DNA of 48,796 nt from ZLKRG08 sp964565165 (GTDB lineage: Bacteria > Actinomycetota > Actinomycetes > Nanopelagicales > Nanopelagicaceae): the NCBI GenBank assembly GCA_964565165.1, contig CAZMDJ010000005.1:1-48796 (forward strand), read 5' to 3'. Of this stretch, positions 1 through 9,082 are shown in pieces (the first letter of the stretch is position 1; every line of letters starts with the position of its first letter). Both the position numbers and the translations under genes were made by a program. The notes under the pieces were generated by a model. It searched no databases. It saw only the letters and a list, made by a program, of their open reading frames with translations, and was not told where the DNA came from.

Positions 1-1021
1 TATTTTGGATGAAGCAGGTGGCGTTGCAAAGTTCATGAATTGGAATGGACCAACCGTTACAGATAGCGGTGGCTTCCAAGTGCTTTCACTAGGCGTTGGC
101 TTTAAAAAAGTTTTGGCGATGAATGCAGATACTTTCCGCTCTGATGATGTGATTGCAGATAAGAAGGAACGTTTGGCGCATGTTGATGATGAGGGCGTAA
201 CTTTTAAGTCGCACCTTGATGGATCTATGCACCGATTTACGCCAGAGATTTCGATGCAGATTCAACACAAAATTGGTGCTGACATTATGTTTGCATTTGA
301 TGAGTGCACAACTTTGCACAACACTCGCGGTTATCAGAAGAAGGCGCTTGCACGTACCCATGCTTGGGCAATTCGTTGTTTAGATGAACATAAGCGACTT
401 ACAGAGCTTCGCCACGATAAGCCTTATCAAGCGCTCTTCGGAGTTATTCAAGGTGCACAATATGAAGATCTTCGTCGCCAAGCAGCACAAGAACTTGGAT
501 CCCTTGAATCATCAGGAATTCAATTTGATGGCTTTGGTATTGGTGGCGCTTTAGATAAAGATTCACTTGGCACCATTGTTAAATGGGTAAATGAAGAGTT
601 GCCAGTAAATAAACCGAAGCATTTACTCGGAATTGGTGCACCAGAGGATCTATTTGTCGGAGTTGAAAACGGTATAGATACCTTTGACTGCGTTCTGGCT
701 TCGCGAATTGCACGTACCTCTGCGGTCTACACAATGGAGGGTCGTTTCAATGTTTCTAACGGCCCACACCGCCGTGAGTTCTTCCCAATTGATGAAGAAT
801 GTGATTGCTACACCTGCAAGAACTACACCCGAGCTTATTTAAATCACTTATTCCGCGGCAAAGAGATGGTTGCAGCCACTCTTGCAACAATTCATAACGA
901 GCGATTTATCGTACGTCTGGTTGATCAAATGCGTGCATCTATTCTTGATGGCACATTCCAGGATCTGAAGAAGGAATTCTTAGGTCGCTATAAGCATAAG
1001 TCTGGGCAGGCGAATGACTAG
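1..1021 (+). CDS. tgt: Queuine/preQ1 tRNA-guanine transglycosylase, 5' end cut by window
   Basis: Exchanges guanine-34 of GUN-anticodon tRNAs for a queuine precursor. The reading frame is open from base 2, and the residues before the first possible start (TTG at 5) already match the family, so the gene begins upstream of the window and about 40 N-terminal residues are missing. Visible motifs are DSGGFQ near the start (catalytic Asp region), FGIGGALDKDS, GIDTFDCVLASRIAR (nucleophile Asp region) and the C-terminal zinc site CDCYTC followed by a His in YLNHL. The 3' end overlaps the MFS gene by 8 bases, which suggests translational coupling. Family assignment is secure. Confidence 0.96.
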   Translation, partial: ILDEAGGVAKFMNWNGPTVTDSGGFQVLSLGVGFKKVLAMNADTFRSDDVIADKKERLAHVDDEGVTFKSHLDGSMHRFTPEISMQIQHKIGADIMFAFDECTTLHNTRGYQKKALARTHAWAIRCLDEHKRLTELRHDKPYQALFGVIQGAQYEDLRRQAAQELGSLESSGIQFDGFGIGGALDKDSLGTIVKWVNEELPVNKPKHLLGIGAPEDLFVGVENGIDTFDCVLASRIARTSAVYTMEGRFNVSNGPHRREFFPIDEECDCYTCKNYTRAYLNHLFRGKEMVAATLATIHNERFIVRLVDQMRASILDGTFQDLKKEFLGRYKHKSGQAND

Positions 1022-2228
1022 TGGTTTTCGCGGAGTTTGGCAGACGCCAACACTTCGAAAGTTGGTTGCTGCTCGCTTTATTTCAAATTTAGGTAATGGA
1101 CTTGGTCCAATTGCAATTCCCTTTGGTGTGCTTGCACTTCCAAATACGAACGGAACAAGCCTCTCAATTGTTTTCTTAGCTTCGATGCTCTCGCTATCTG
1201 GATTTATGTTATTCGGCGGAGTAATCGGCGATAAATTTCCAAGAGCACAGATGGTCGGTGGCGCCGATATTCTTCTTGGTTTTCTCGTTCTGCTAAATGG
1301 CATTTCATTGATTACTGGCCATGGTGCCCTCTGGATCTTTATCACCGTTGGCTTTATCGGTGGATTCTTAAATGCAATTTGGTATCCATCAATGGGGGCA
1401 CTTACAACTGATTTAGCAGATGAGAAGATTCTTCAAGAATCTAACTCTGCAATTGGACTCTCATCAAATATCGCTTTAATTGTAGGCAGCTCAATTGGTG
1501 GCATCATCGTGGCAACATTCGGCGCAGGTTGGGCAATTGCAATTGATGGCATCTCATTTCTCTGCGCAGGAGCTTTAGTATTTTCATTACGCAAATACAC
1601 GCCTGTCGCTAAACCATCTTCAGAATCTACTTTGCAAGAAATTAAAAATGGCTGGAAGGAATTCACATCTCACAGATGGATTGTGGCGATCGTGGCCGCT
1701 TCTACCCTTCTCTATGCAGGCGAGCGTTCGATTTATTCAATTATCGGGCCACTTGTTGCAAAACAAGATTTAGGTGGACCAAAACCTTGGTCGGTAATTC
1801 TTACCGCGCTTGCAGTTGGTTCTGTATTGGGCGTGATTGTTGCTGGCAAAGTTCGCCCAACTTTTCCCATTCGCGTGGCGATGCTCGCTCAATTCCCTAC
1901 TGTTCTATGGTCGCTGGCGCTTGGCCATACCCATTCAATTATTCTGATTGCGCTCTCTGCATTCTTACTTGGTATCTCACTAGATCTCTTCTATGTTCTA
2001 TGGGTAACGACAATTCAACAGCACGTTGCTAAAGAATCGCTCTCAAAGGTTCTTGCTTACGATGCATGGGGAGCAACCGCAATGGCGCCACTAATCATGG
2101 GGCTTGCAGGCCCTGCGGTAGAGAAGTTTGGTACCAAGACCACTTTAAATATTCTTGCAGTGATTCTATTAGCAGCAATCACGCTGCCCTTCTTAGTTAA
2201 AGAAGTTCGCCAGATTAAAGCGATTTAG
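1014..2228 (+). CDS. MFS transporter, probable exporter (MFS_3-like)
   Basis: A 404-residue inner-membrane protein with about twelve hydrophobic segments. The N-terminal half carries a GGVIGDKFPRAQ loop between TM2 and TM3, equivalent to the MFS motif A. Length and layout resemble the enterobactin-exporter-like or macrolide-efflux-like MFS_3 group, but the substrate cannot be read from sequence. ATG at 1014 lies inside the end of tgt. The 3' end runs 14 bases past the TAA that would end an uninterrupted hutG on the opposite strand, so the two genes converge with overlap if hutG is taken as full length. No terminator is visible between them. Confidence 0.85.
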   Translation: MTSGFRGVWQTPTLRKLVAARFISNLGNGLGPIAIPFGVLALPNTNGTSLSIVFLASMLSLSGFMLFGGVIGDKFPRAQMVGGADILLGFLVLLNGISLITGHGALWIFITVGFIGGFLNAIWYPSMGALTTDLADEKILQESNSAIGLSSNIALIVGSSIGGIIVATFGAGWAIAIDGISFLCAGALVFSLRKYTPVAKPSSESTLQEIKNGWKEFTSHRWIVAIVAASTLLYAGERSIYSIIGPLVAKQDLGGPKPWSVILTALAVGSVLGVIVAGKVRPTFPIRVAMLAQFPTVLWSLALGHTHSIILIALSAFLLGISLDLFYVLWVTTIQQHVAKESLSKVLAYDAWGATAMAPLIMGLAGPAVEKFGTKTTLNILAVILLAAITLPFLVKEVRQIKAI

Positions 2229-2304
2229 CGGAAGCGATTTCCATGATACAAAGCGCAGCCAATCTAGAAGTTCTTTGATCTGCTGTGTCGATACTCGAAT
2301 CAAT
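2215..2304 (-). pseudogene. Detached C-terminal segment of hutG after the in-frame TAA
   Basis: Reading on in the hutG frame past TAA 2305-2307 gives IDSSIDTADQRTSRLAA then LCIMEIASAKSL and a proper stop at 2215-2217. Ureohydrolases normally continue DIT-E-x-(N/D)-P/S-x-D with a run containing T-(A/S)-R-LA-A and a final helix, so the segment is recognisably the missing C-terminus. A single G-to-T change (GAA to TAA) would explain it. It has no start of its own and overlaps the 3' end of the MFS gene on the other strand. Either a real nonsense mutation or a consensus error. Confidence 0.7.
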
Positions 2305-3093
2305 TTAGGTAATATCGAAATGATTTAAATTCTTAGATTTAGCTAATTCAAATACCAATTCTCGCAATTGATCAGCACTTAATCCCCCAGGCACTGCAGC
2401 AGGAGCAGCTGGTACGACCGATCGATCGCAAACATCGATATCTATATCTAAGTAAATTGCCTTGCACTTTGATAAATGTGCTAGTGCTTCATTTGCAATT
2501 TCGGAAATTGCTTTTTGCTCAAATTGGCGGCGATTGATTACATAGATTCCATTTTCGCGTACGCGATCTGCATATATTTTAGTATTAGCAAAGTCGCTGA
2601 TTCCAATCTGCACGATATTTCCACCTGGCAGACCTGCTTCAATTAATTGTCGAACTGGTGATCCATTTGAAATGCCATCTCGAACATCATGATGCGCATC
2701 TAATGTAATAAGGCCAATTTCTTCAAAGTTGCCACTAGCAAGCGCGCTAACTCCAGAGAAGGTAATTGAATTATCACCTCCAAGCAAGATAAGCACTTTG
2801 CTTTTTGGCAGGTGATCGGCAATCTCTTTAGTAGCAATTCTTTGGTCGTCCGCATTAGAGACATCGCCAAAATCAATCGCTATTAACTTACTTAATTCGA
2901 TATCTAAAGATGCTTTATAAGTTGAATATTTAAAGAGGGCTTCACGGATTGCCGCCGGAGTTTGATGTGCCTTATTTGGAGTGATCGCGCTTTTGGATGC
3001 TCCAACTCCGAGAATTGCAATATCAGCTTCAGTTCCACTAGTTGAAAACCAATTACCTGCGCGGAGCCAATTAGGGTCATTATGAAGAGACAT
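2305..3093 (-). CDS. hutG: Ureohydrolase, probable formimidoylglutamase, shortened by an in-frame TAA
   Basis: Arginase/agmatinase-fold Mn enzyme of 262 residues. Metal-ligand motifs are visible: GGDNS, the LDAHHD block and the late LDIDIDVCD block. Its position divergent from hutHUI suggests the last histidine-degradation step, formiminoglutamate to glutamate plus formamide; agmatinase is the alternative. The reading ends at NHFDIT, followed by TAA at 2305-2307. The same frame then continues for 29 sense codons that read like the normal family C-terminus (see next entry), so this looks like a Glu codon changed to stop. ATG at 3093 has an AGGA-type ribosome site close upstream. All metal-ligand motifs lie before the stop, so partial activity is possible. 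Confidence 0.8.
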   Translation of the reverse strand: MSLHNDPNWLRAGNWFSTSGTEADIAILGVGASKSAITPNKAHQTPAAIREALFKYSTYKASLDIELSKLIAIDFGDVSNADDQRIATKEIADHLPKSKVLILLGGDNSITFSGVSALASGNFEEIGLITLDAHHDVRDGISNGSPVRQLIEAGLPGGNIVQIGISDFANTKIYADRVRENGIYVINRRQFEQKAISEIANEALAHLSKCKAIYLDIDIDVCDRSVVPAAPAAVPGGLSADQLRELVFELAKSKNLNHFDIT

Positions 3094-3170
3094 TTTTCCT
3101 AACTACTCCTGACAGTTGATGGCCTCTGGGCTAGCCTTCGCGGATAAGTGAAATCCTATCGGGGGGAACT
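3094..3170. promoter_or_regulatory. Divergent hutG / hutH promoter region
   Basis: The 77 bases between the divergent hutG and hutH starts must hold both promoters. Shine-Dalgarno-like AGGAG/AGGA stretches precede the hutG ATG, and a run of six G precedes the hutH ATG at 3171. I see no strong palindrome and do not assign exact -35/-10 boxes. Confidence 0.45.
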
Positions 3171-4712
3171 ATGCCTGCAGAAGTGCTACTTGGAACTGAA
3201 GGTTTAAGTAGCGAAGATTTATTGGCGATTGCACGTAATGGCGCTCAGATAAAAATATCTGATTCAGCCGTGGATGCAATAAAGAAATCTCGCGCAATTA
3301 TCGATTCGCTCGCAGCATCAGAAACCCCTGTCTATGGCATCTCTACAGGATTTGGAGCTTTGGCTCGAAAATACATCGATGCAGATATGCGCGCACAATT
3401 GCAGAGATCATTAATTAGATCTCACGCTGCAGGTAGCGGAGAGATTGTTGAAATTGAAGTTGTCAGAGCGCTGATGACTCTAAGGCTTGCAACTCTTTGT
3501 CGAGGATTTTCAGGTATTAAATTAGAGACTGCAAATGTTTATGCCGCGATTTTAAATGCTGGATTAACACCCGTGGTTCGCGAATATGGCTCTCTTGGAT
3601 GTTCTGGTGATTTAGCTCCGCTCTCCTCTTGCGCATTAGTTGCCATGGGTGAAGGTGAAGTTATCGATTCCTCAGGAAATGTTCTTCCAACATTTGTTGC
3701 GCTGCAGAAACATGGAATTACTCCGGTGGAACTCTCTTCTAAAGAGGGCCTGGCGCTAATTAATGGTACTGATGGCATGTTGGGCCAATTAGTGATGGCA
3801 ATTGCTGACATTGAGAGCTTGCTTAAGACTTTAGATATCTCAACATCTTTAAGTGTAGAAGCCTTACTTGGCACCGATAAAGTTTTTCAAGAACATCTAC
3901 ATGCGCTCCGTCCACAATTGGGTCAGATTGCCTCTGCAAAAAATCTAGCTAAATTGCTCTCTACTTCGCCACTAGTTAAGTCGCATGCAGGTAAAGAAGA
4001 TACGCGCGTACAAGATGCATACTCGCTTCGATGTGCACCTCAAGTAGCAGGAGCAGCACGAGATACCTTGGCTCACGCAAAATTGATTACTACTCGCGAA
4101 TTGAGCTCAATTATTGATAATCCAATCGTGCTTCCGACTGGAGAGGTCAGTAGTAACGGCAATTTCCACGGCGCTCCAATCGCGCATGTCCTAGATTTTC
4201 TTGCGATTTCTATCACCGATGTTGCTTCAATGTCAGAACGGCGCAGTGATCGAATGTTGGATGAACATCGCTCATTTGGTCTATCACCATTTTTAGCAAA
4301 CGACCCAGGTGTTGATAGCGGCATGATGATTGCCCAATACACCCAAGCTGGATTAGTAAGTGAGATGAAGAGATTAGCAACGCCAGCATCAGTCGATTCA
4401 ATTCCCTCTTCAGCTATGCAGGAAGATCATGTTTCAATGGGATGGCATGCAGCACGAAAATTGCGAAAATCAGTAGATGCACTCGCTCGGGTAATTGCAA
4501 TTGAAATCATGATTGCATCGCGCGCAGTTGAGATGAGAAGCCCACTGCTTCCATCGCCAGGCACAGGAGCTGCGATTAAATTGCTCCGGACCAAAGTTGA
4601 AGGTCCAGGTAGCGACAGGTGGTTAACGCCAGAGATTGAAGCTTGCGTTGAATTAGTTAAATCAGGTGCAATATTGCGTGTAGTTGAAGAAGAGATAGGA
4701 ATATTGTCATGA
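3171..4712 (+). CDS. hutH: Histidine ammonia-lyase
   Basis: Deaminates L-histidine to urocanate, the first step of histidine use; cytosolic homotetramer in the family. 513 residues, normal length. Near the N-terminus VYGISTGFG is the conserved substrate-site segment, SHAAG follows, and the MIO cofactor motif is GSLGCSGDLAPL with the triad Cys144-Ser145-Gly146. The textbook triad is Ala-Ser-Gly; the Cys variant should still cyclise because Ser and Gly are kept. INGTDG later matches the conserved NGT segment. A poly-G ribosome site precedes ATG 3171. It overlaps hutU by ATGA, so hutHUI are one coupled operon. Confidence 0.96.
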   Translation: MPAEVLLGTEGLSSEDLLAIARNGAQIKISDSAVDAIKKSRAIIDSLAASETPVYGISTGFGALARKYIDADMRAQLQRSLIRSHAAGSGEIVEIEVVRALMTLRLATLCRGFSGIKLETANVYAAILNAGLTPVVREYGSLGCSGDLAPLSSCALVAMGEGEVIDSSGNVLPTFVALQKHGITPVELSSKEGLALINGTDGMLGQLVMAIADIESLLKTLDISTSLSVEALLGTDKVFQEHLHALRPQLGQIASAKNLAKLLSTSPLVKSHAGKEDTRVQDAYSLRCAPQVAGAARDTLAHAKLITTRELSSIIDNPIVLPTGEVSSNGNFHGAPIAHVLDFLAISITDVASMSERRSDRMLDEHRSFGLSPFLANDPGVDSGMMIAQYTQAGLVSEMKRLATPASVDSIPSSAMQEDHVSMGWHAARKLRKSVDALARVIAIEIMIASRAVEMRSPLLPSPGTGAAIKLLRTKVEGPGSDRWLTPEIEACVELVKSGAILRVVEEEIGILS

Positions 4713-6358
4713 GCAGAGTAATTCTTTCGCCTCGAGGAAGTGCTTTATCAACTCTTGGATGGCAGCAAGAAGCTGCTTATCGAATGTTGCAAAACAATTT
4801 AGATCCTGAAGTGGCAGAGCGTCCTGAAGATTTAGTTGTATATGGAGGCACCGGAAAAGCTGCACGTGATTGGAAATCGCTTGATGCGATGCTCCGCACT
4901 TTACAAACTTTAAAAGCGGATGAAACCATGTTGGTGCAATCGGGTCGACCAGTTGGTGTATTCCAGACTCATGAATGGGCGCCTCGAGTGTTGCTCGCCA
5001 ACTCCAATTTAGTTGGAGATTGGGCTAATTGGCCAGAATTTCGCCGGTTAGAAGCAGCTGGTTTAACCATGTACGGACAGATGACCGCTGGTTCATGGAT
5101 CTACATTGGTACCCAAGGAATCTTGCAAGGTACTTACGAAACTTTCGCCGCAGTGGCAAACCAAGATTTCAAAGGCACTTTAGCTGGTACTTTGACTTTA
5201 ACTGGTGGCGTTGGTGGAATGGGAGGTGCGCAACCACTTGCAGTAACGATGAATGATGGCGTTGCAATATGTGTTGAGGTTGATGCAAGTAGATTGCAGC
5301 GTCGAGTTGACCACCGCTATTTGGATACTTGGACAGATAATGTTGAAGAAGCGCTAGAAATTGCGCTAAAAGCTAAAGCTGAAAAGCGTGCATACAGCGT
5401 CGGCTTAAAAGGTAATGCTGCAACAATCTTTGCAGATTTCTTAAAGCGTGGCGTACCGATTGATATCGTCACAGATCAGACTTCAGCTCATGATCCACTT
5501 TCATATTTACCAGAAGGTGTCAGCGTTGAAGATTGGCATGAACTTGCAAAGAGAGATCCAGAGGAATTCACCAAACGATCTCGCGCTTCGATGGCAAAAC
5601 AAGTTGAAGCGATGGTTGGTTTTATGGATGCCGGTGCCACGGTTTTTGATTACGGAAATTCAATTCGTGGCGAAGCGATGTTGGCAGGATATTCACGAGC
5701 TTTTGATTTCCCAGGATTTGTGCCAGCTTACATCCGTCCACTTTTCTGTGAAGGTAAGGGACCATTTCGTTGGGTTGCACTGAGTGGAGATCCAAAAGAT
5801 ATCACGGCAACAGATAAAGCAGTCCTTGAGTTATTTCCGGATAACGAACCACTTGCAAGGTGGATTCACAAGGCAAGTGAAAAGGTAGCTTTCCAAGGTC
5901 TTCCTGCTCGTATCTGCTGGCTTGGATACGGAGAACGTCACTTAGCCGGAGAGCGATTTAATGAAATGGTCGCAAAAGGTGAAGTATCGGCACCGATAGT
6001 TACCGGCAGAGATCATTTAGATTGTGGTTCGGTCGCATCGCCCTATCGAGAGACCGAAGCGATGCTTGATGGTTCAGATGCAATTGCAGATTGGCCATTA
6101 TTAAATGCCTTGGTAAATACCGCTTCTGGCGCATCATGGGTTTCAATTCATCATGGTGGTGGCGTAGGCATTGGACGTTCAATTCATGCAGGACAAGTTT
6201 CAGTTGCAGATGGAAGCAAATTAGCTGCCGAGAAACTAAGACGAGTATTAACAAACGACCCAGGAATGGGAGTCATTCGCCATGTTGATGCAGGATATGA
6301 GTTGGCAAACGAAGTGGCCAAAGAACGTGGTGTACGTATACCGATGAATGAGGGTTAA
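4709..6358 (+). CDS. hutU: Urocanate hydratase (urocanase)
   Basis: Hydrates urocanate to imidazolonepropionate using tightly bound NAD as electrophile. 549 residues, full length. The N-terminal GGTGKAARDW and GRPVGVFQTH blocks, the central GGVGGMGGAQPLA dinucleotide-binding glycines, FDYGNSIRGEA, and RICWLGYGERHLAGERFN (conserved active-site-region Cys403) are all present. The start overlaps the hutH stop as ATGA, and the stop shares one base with the hutI ATG, so the three genes are translationally coupled. Confidence 0.97.
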   Translation: MSRVILSPRGSALSTLGWQQEAAYRMLQNNLDPEVAERPEDLVVYGGTGKAARDWKSLDAMLRTLQTLKADETMLVQSGRPVGVFQTHEWAPRVLLANSNLVGDWANWPEFRRLEAAGLTMYGQMTAGSWIYIGTQGILQGTYETFAAVANQDFKGTLAGTLTLTGGVGGMGGAQPLAVTMNDGVAICVEVDASRLQRRVDHRYLDTWTDNVEEALEIALKAKAEKRAYSVGLKGNAATIFADFLKRGVPIDIVTDQTSAHDPLSYLPEGVSVEDWHELAKRDPEEFTKRSRASMAKQVEAMVGFMDAGATVFDYGNSIRGEAMLAGYSRAFDFPGFVPAYIRPLFCEGKGPFRWVALSGDPKDITATDKAVLELFPDNEPLARWIHKASEKVAFQGLPARICWLGYGERHLAGERFNEMVAKGEVSAPIVTGRDHLDCGSVASPYRETEAMLDGSDAIADWPLLNALVNTASGASWVSIHHGGGVGIGRSIHAGQVSVADGSKLAAEKLRRVLTNDPGMGVIRHVDAGYELANEVAKERGVRIPMNEG

Positions 6359-7506
6359 TGAGTTCAAAATTAATCTGCAACATTGGCCAACTAGTTACCA
6401 ATTCAAGTCGTGATTTAGGCATTATTGAGAACGCCGCATTTGTAATTGAAAATGACCGAGTTGTATGGATAGGAGAAAATAGAAAAGCTCCTGACTGCGA
6501 CCAGAAGATTGATGCCAAAAGCGGGGTGGTTACTCCTGGATTTGTAGACTCTCATACTCATGCAGTCTTTGCAGGTGATCGCCATAAGGATTATGTGGCA
6601 AGAATGTCTGGTACCAAATATGCATCCGGAGGCATAAGAACTACCGTTGAAGCTACCAGAAGCGCCTCTTTTGAAGAACTTACCAGCCTAACCAAATCGA
6701 TTATTGATAGGTCGTTTAATTCGGGAACTACAACTATCGAAATCAAATCTGGTTATGGGCTAGATATAGAAACTGAAGTCAAGATTTTAAAAGTCGCTAA
6801 ACAATTTACTAATGAGACGACTTTTCTTGGCGCACATGTATTACCGAACGAATTTTCCGAAAACAGAAGAGCATATGTAGATCTAGTTAAGAGAGAGATG
6901 CTCAATGCCTGCGCTCCCTTTGCGAAGTGGATTGATGTTTTCTGTGATGAGAGTGCTTTTTCGGTTGATGAGGCGAGAGAGATTCTTGTAGCAGGAATCT
7001 CAAAAGGGCTTCATGGACGAATCCACGGAAATCAAATAGCAGATAGCGGAGGCGCTGATTTGGCGGCTGAATTGCAACTGGCCTCAGTGGATCATTGCAC
7101 CCATGTCTCAGATAAAACTATTTCTAAAATAGCCGAGGCTGGTGTGGTTGCAACTCTTCTTCCAGGCGCTGAATTCTTTACCAAGTCGCCATATCCAAAT
7201 GGACAGCGATACTTAGATGCAGGGGTCGAAGTGGCCCTAGCTTCTGATTGCAATCCTGGCTCTTCATATATAACTTCAATGCCGATAGTTATGGGGCTAG
7301 CTGTGCGTGAAATGAATTTGTCACCAGCTCAAGTTCTTTATGCAGCAACCAAGGGAGGCGCTAAGGCGCTTCGCAGATCAGATGTTGGCCATCTAAATAT
7401 AGGTGCCCGCGCTGATTTCGTAATTTGGCAAGCACCAACATTTGAACATATCACCTATCGCTTAGGTGAAATTCATAGAGAAGTATTTAGCTCAAAGAGC
7501 TTCTAA
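6358..7506 (+). CDS. hutI: Imidazolonepropionase
   Basis: Opens the imidazolone ring of imidazolonepropionate to give N-formimino-L-glutamate. 382-residue amidohydrolase-fold metalloenzyme. The metal motif HTH sits in FVDSHTHAVFAGDR; further ligands lie in IHGNQ and VDHCTH, and the ASDCNPGSS block carries the late Asp. The last gene of hutHUI, overlapping hutU by one base. Its 3' end overlaps the convergent glycerophosphodiesterase gene by 20 bases, with no terminator between them. Codon choice looks slightly more AT-rich than in hutU, but not strongly so. Confidence 0.95.
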   Translation: MSSKLICNIGQLVTNSSRDLGIIENAAFVIENDRVVWIGENRKAPDCDQKIDAKSGVVTPGFVDSHTHAVFAGDRHKDYVARMSGTKYASGGIRTTVEATRSASFEELTSLTKSIIDRSFNSGTTTIEIKSGYGLDIETEVKILKVAKQFTNETTFLGAHVLPNEFSENRRAYVDLVKREMLNACAPFAKWIDVFCDESAFSVDEAREILVAGISKGLHGRIHGNQIADSGGADLAAELQLASVDHCTHVSDKTISKIAEAGVVATLLPGAEFFTKSPYPNGQRYLDAGVEVALASDCNPGSSYITSMPIVMGLAVREMNLSPAQVLYAATKGGAKALRRSDVGHLNIGARADFVIWQAPTFEHITYRLGEIHREVFSSKSF

Positions 7507-8149
7507 TTAATTCAGGGTTATCGCTAATTAAAGTATCTACTCCCCAACCAGCTAAACGCTTTGCAACTTCTGGGTCATTAACAGTCCAGACATACATCTC
7601 TTGACCTCGGGCATGAACCTCATCTACCCACTCTTTTGTTACTAACTCCCAATATGGAGCAACTACATCTGCAAAGAATTTAGGTACGTAGACTTTCTTC
7701 TCTACTAACTGCACTTTTCGCCCAGGAAAGCTTCGCATACGCCAAACTGCCTTTGGATCAAAAGACATAAAGCTCATATCGATATTTGGTTTTAACTGAT
7801 CTAGTTCCTCTTTTAATCGTTTCTCAAGCAGCCCTTTAAATTTCTGAGGATGTTTAGTTTCAATTAAAACATCCTTTCCGGCACCCATGGCGATTTCCAT
7901 AAACTCTTTAAAGAGAATTGGTTGCGGGTTGGCTTTGCTAATTTCCGCCCAAGTCATTTCATGAACATCGCCAGTTAAATCTGTGGTGCGATCAAGTGTG
8001 TCATCATGAATTAGGAAGAGCTTTAAATCGCTAGATAAATGTAAGTCGCATTCAAATCCATCACTTACTGGGATTGCATTTACATATGCCTCTCGGCTCA
8101 TCTCTGGATATTTGGCTGAATATCCACGGTGCGCAATTACTCGAGTCAT
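7487..8149 (-). CDS. Glycerophosphodiester phosphodiesterase
   Basis: Hydrolyses glycerophosphodiesters to glycerol-3-phosphate plus an alcohol; choline would be one product if the substrate is glycerophosphocholine. 220 residues with the GDPD signature: IAHRGYS at the N-terminus (catalytic His), ECDLHLS (metal-binding acid pair), LIHDDTLDRTT (second catalytic His), and near the C-terminus VWTVNDPE with ISDNPE. No signal peptide, so cytosolic. The start overlaps the end of the DUF2236 gene by 4 bases, so both are co-transcribed. A link to the choline island is only inference. Confidence 0.92.
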   Translation of the reverse strand: MTRVIAHRGYSAKYPEMSREAYVNAIPVSDGFECDLHLSSDLKLFLIHDDTLDRTTDLTGDVHEMTWAEISKANPQPILFKEFMEIAMGAGKDVLIETKHPQKFKGLLEKRLKEELDQLKPNIDMSFMSFDPKAVWRMRSFPGRKVQLVEKKVYVPKFFADVVAPYWELVTKEWVDEVHARGQEMYVWTVNDPEVAKRLAGWGVDTLISDNPELIRSSLS

Positions 8150-9066
8150 TTTCTAAGCCTAGCTACTCGTTGACGGGCAAACTTCTGACTTGGCGATTCA
8201 TGTCCCAGAATTGCACTTAAGAAGCCAAGAATCACCCTGGCGATTCTCAACCAAATTCGGCTTCTCTTCTTTAACCCAAGTAGCTCTCTATCTCTTGGAT
8301 CTAAGGTCGCAACCGCTGCATTTGCAAAGATAGCAAATGCCATCTGCCCCGCTTTAGAAAAGGGCGGCTTCATAATAAAAGAAACTACATCTCTAGTGGT
8401 TTGGTTGGCAGTTAATGAATTCTCTCTAAACTCATTCAATTTCGCTTCTAACTCTGCAACCGATTTAGGTGCTCCGACCAACCCAAGTGGCTCTGCACTC
8501 ATTGCCCACTCGGCAACATATTGATCAGCTGAAGTTTTAAATTTGTAACCGAGATCTATATAAGACTTTAAAAATGCATCTGTAAACGCGCAGTGCACCC
8601 ACATCAAATATTCATTTGCTTTAGCGGCATAATCATGGAGTTGGCCATCTTTGCCGATATAACTACCAGTTACTCTGGAATGCATTTCATTAACTCGGCG
8701 TGCTTCTTTTTCAATAAATTCTTTTGCACCAAATGAGGTAATGGTTAACCATTTAGTAGTACCAGCTAAACGACCTAGTGGATCTTCCTGATATCTCGAA
8801 TGTTCTGCGACCCCTGCTAGCGCAGCTGGATGCGCTGCTTGCAAAAGTAGAGCTCGTACCCCGCCAACAATTGTCGATACGCAGCCGTGAACTTCCCATA
8901 CTGCAGATTCAGGACCAAAATAACCTTCATCGTCGCCTTCGAGCATTTGATAAGCCCACTTTGGTGTTCCGTCTTTAGAACCAGAGACAACTTCCCTAAA
9001 TCGATTCGCTAAAGGTTTAGTTAATGGGAAATTACTCAGATCAAGCACTTGGCGAATATAAGTCAT
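8146..9066 (-). CDS. DUF2236 / MpaB-family oxygenase-like protein
   Basis: 306 residues. The pattern VWEVHGCVSTIVGGVRALLLQ then AAHPAALAGVAEHS, followed by DPLGRLAGTTKW and a later VHCAFTDAF, is characteristic of the DUF2236/MpaB group, which includes haem-b latex-clearing oxygenases and many unassigned actinobacterial enzymes; conserved His residues are candidate haem ligands. A hydrophobic segment occurs in the C-terminal third. The substrate is unknown. It lies head-to-head with the TipAS gene with only 16 bases between start codons, and is coupled by a 4-base overlap to the phosphodiesterase downstream. Confidence 0.8.
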   Translation of the reverse strand: MTYIRQVLDLSNFPLTKPLANRFREVVSGSKDGTPKWAYQMLEGDDEGYFGPESAVWEVHGCVSTIVGGVRALLLQAAHPAALAGVAEHSRYQEDPLGRLAGTTKWLTITSFGAKEFIEKEARRVNEMHSRVTGSYIGKDGQLHDYAAKANEYLMWVHCAFTDAFLKSYIDLGYKFKTSADQYVAEWAMSAEPLGLVGAPKSVAELEAKLNEFRENSLTANQTTRDVVSFIMKPPFSKAGQMAFAIFANAAVATLDPRDRELLGLKKRSRIWLRIARVILGFLSAILGHESPSQKFARQRVARLRK

Positions 9067-9082
9067 CAGTTAAACTTTTTCT
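9067..9082. promoter_or_regulatory. 16-bp gap between divergent starts; probable leaderless promoter
   Basis: Start codons of the DUF2236 gene (reverse) and the TipAS gene (forward) are 16 bases apart. TAAACT at 9071-9076 fits a TANNNT -10 box whose start site would fall at or next to the TipAS ATG (9083), i.e. a leaderless mRNA, which is common in actinobacteria. No Shine-Dalgarno is visible for the forward gene. Confidence 0.45.
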
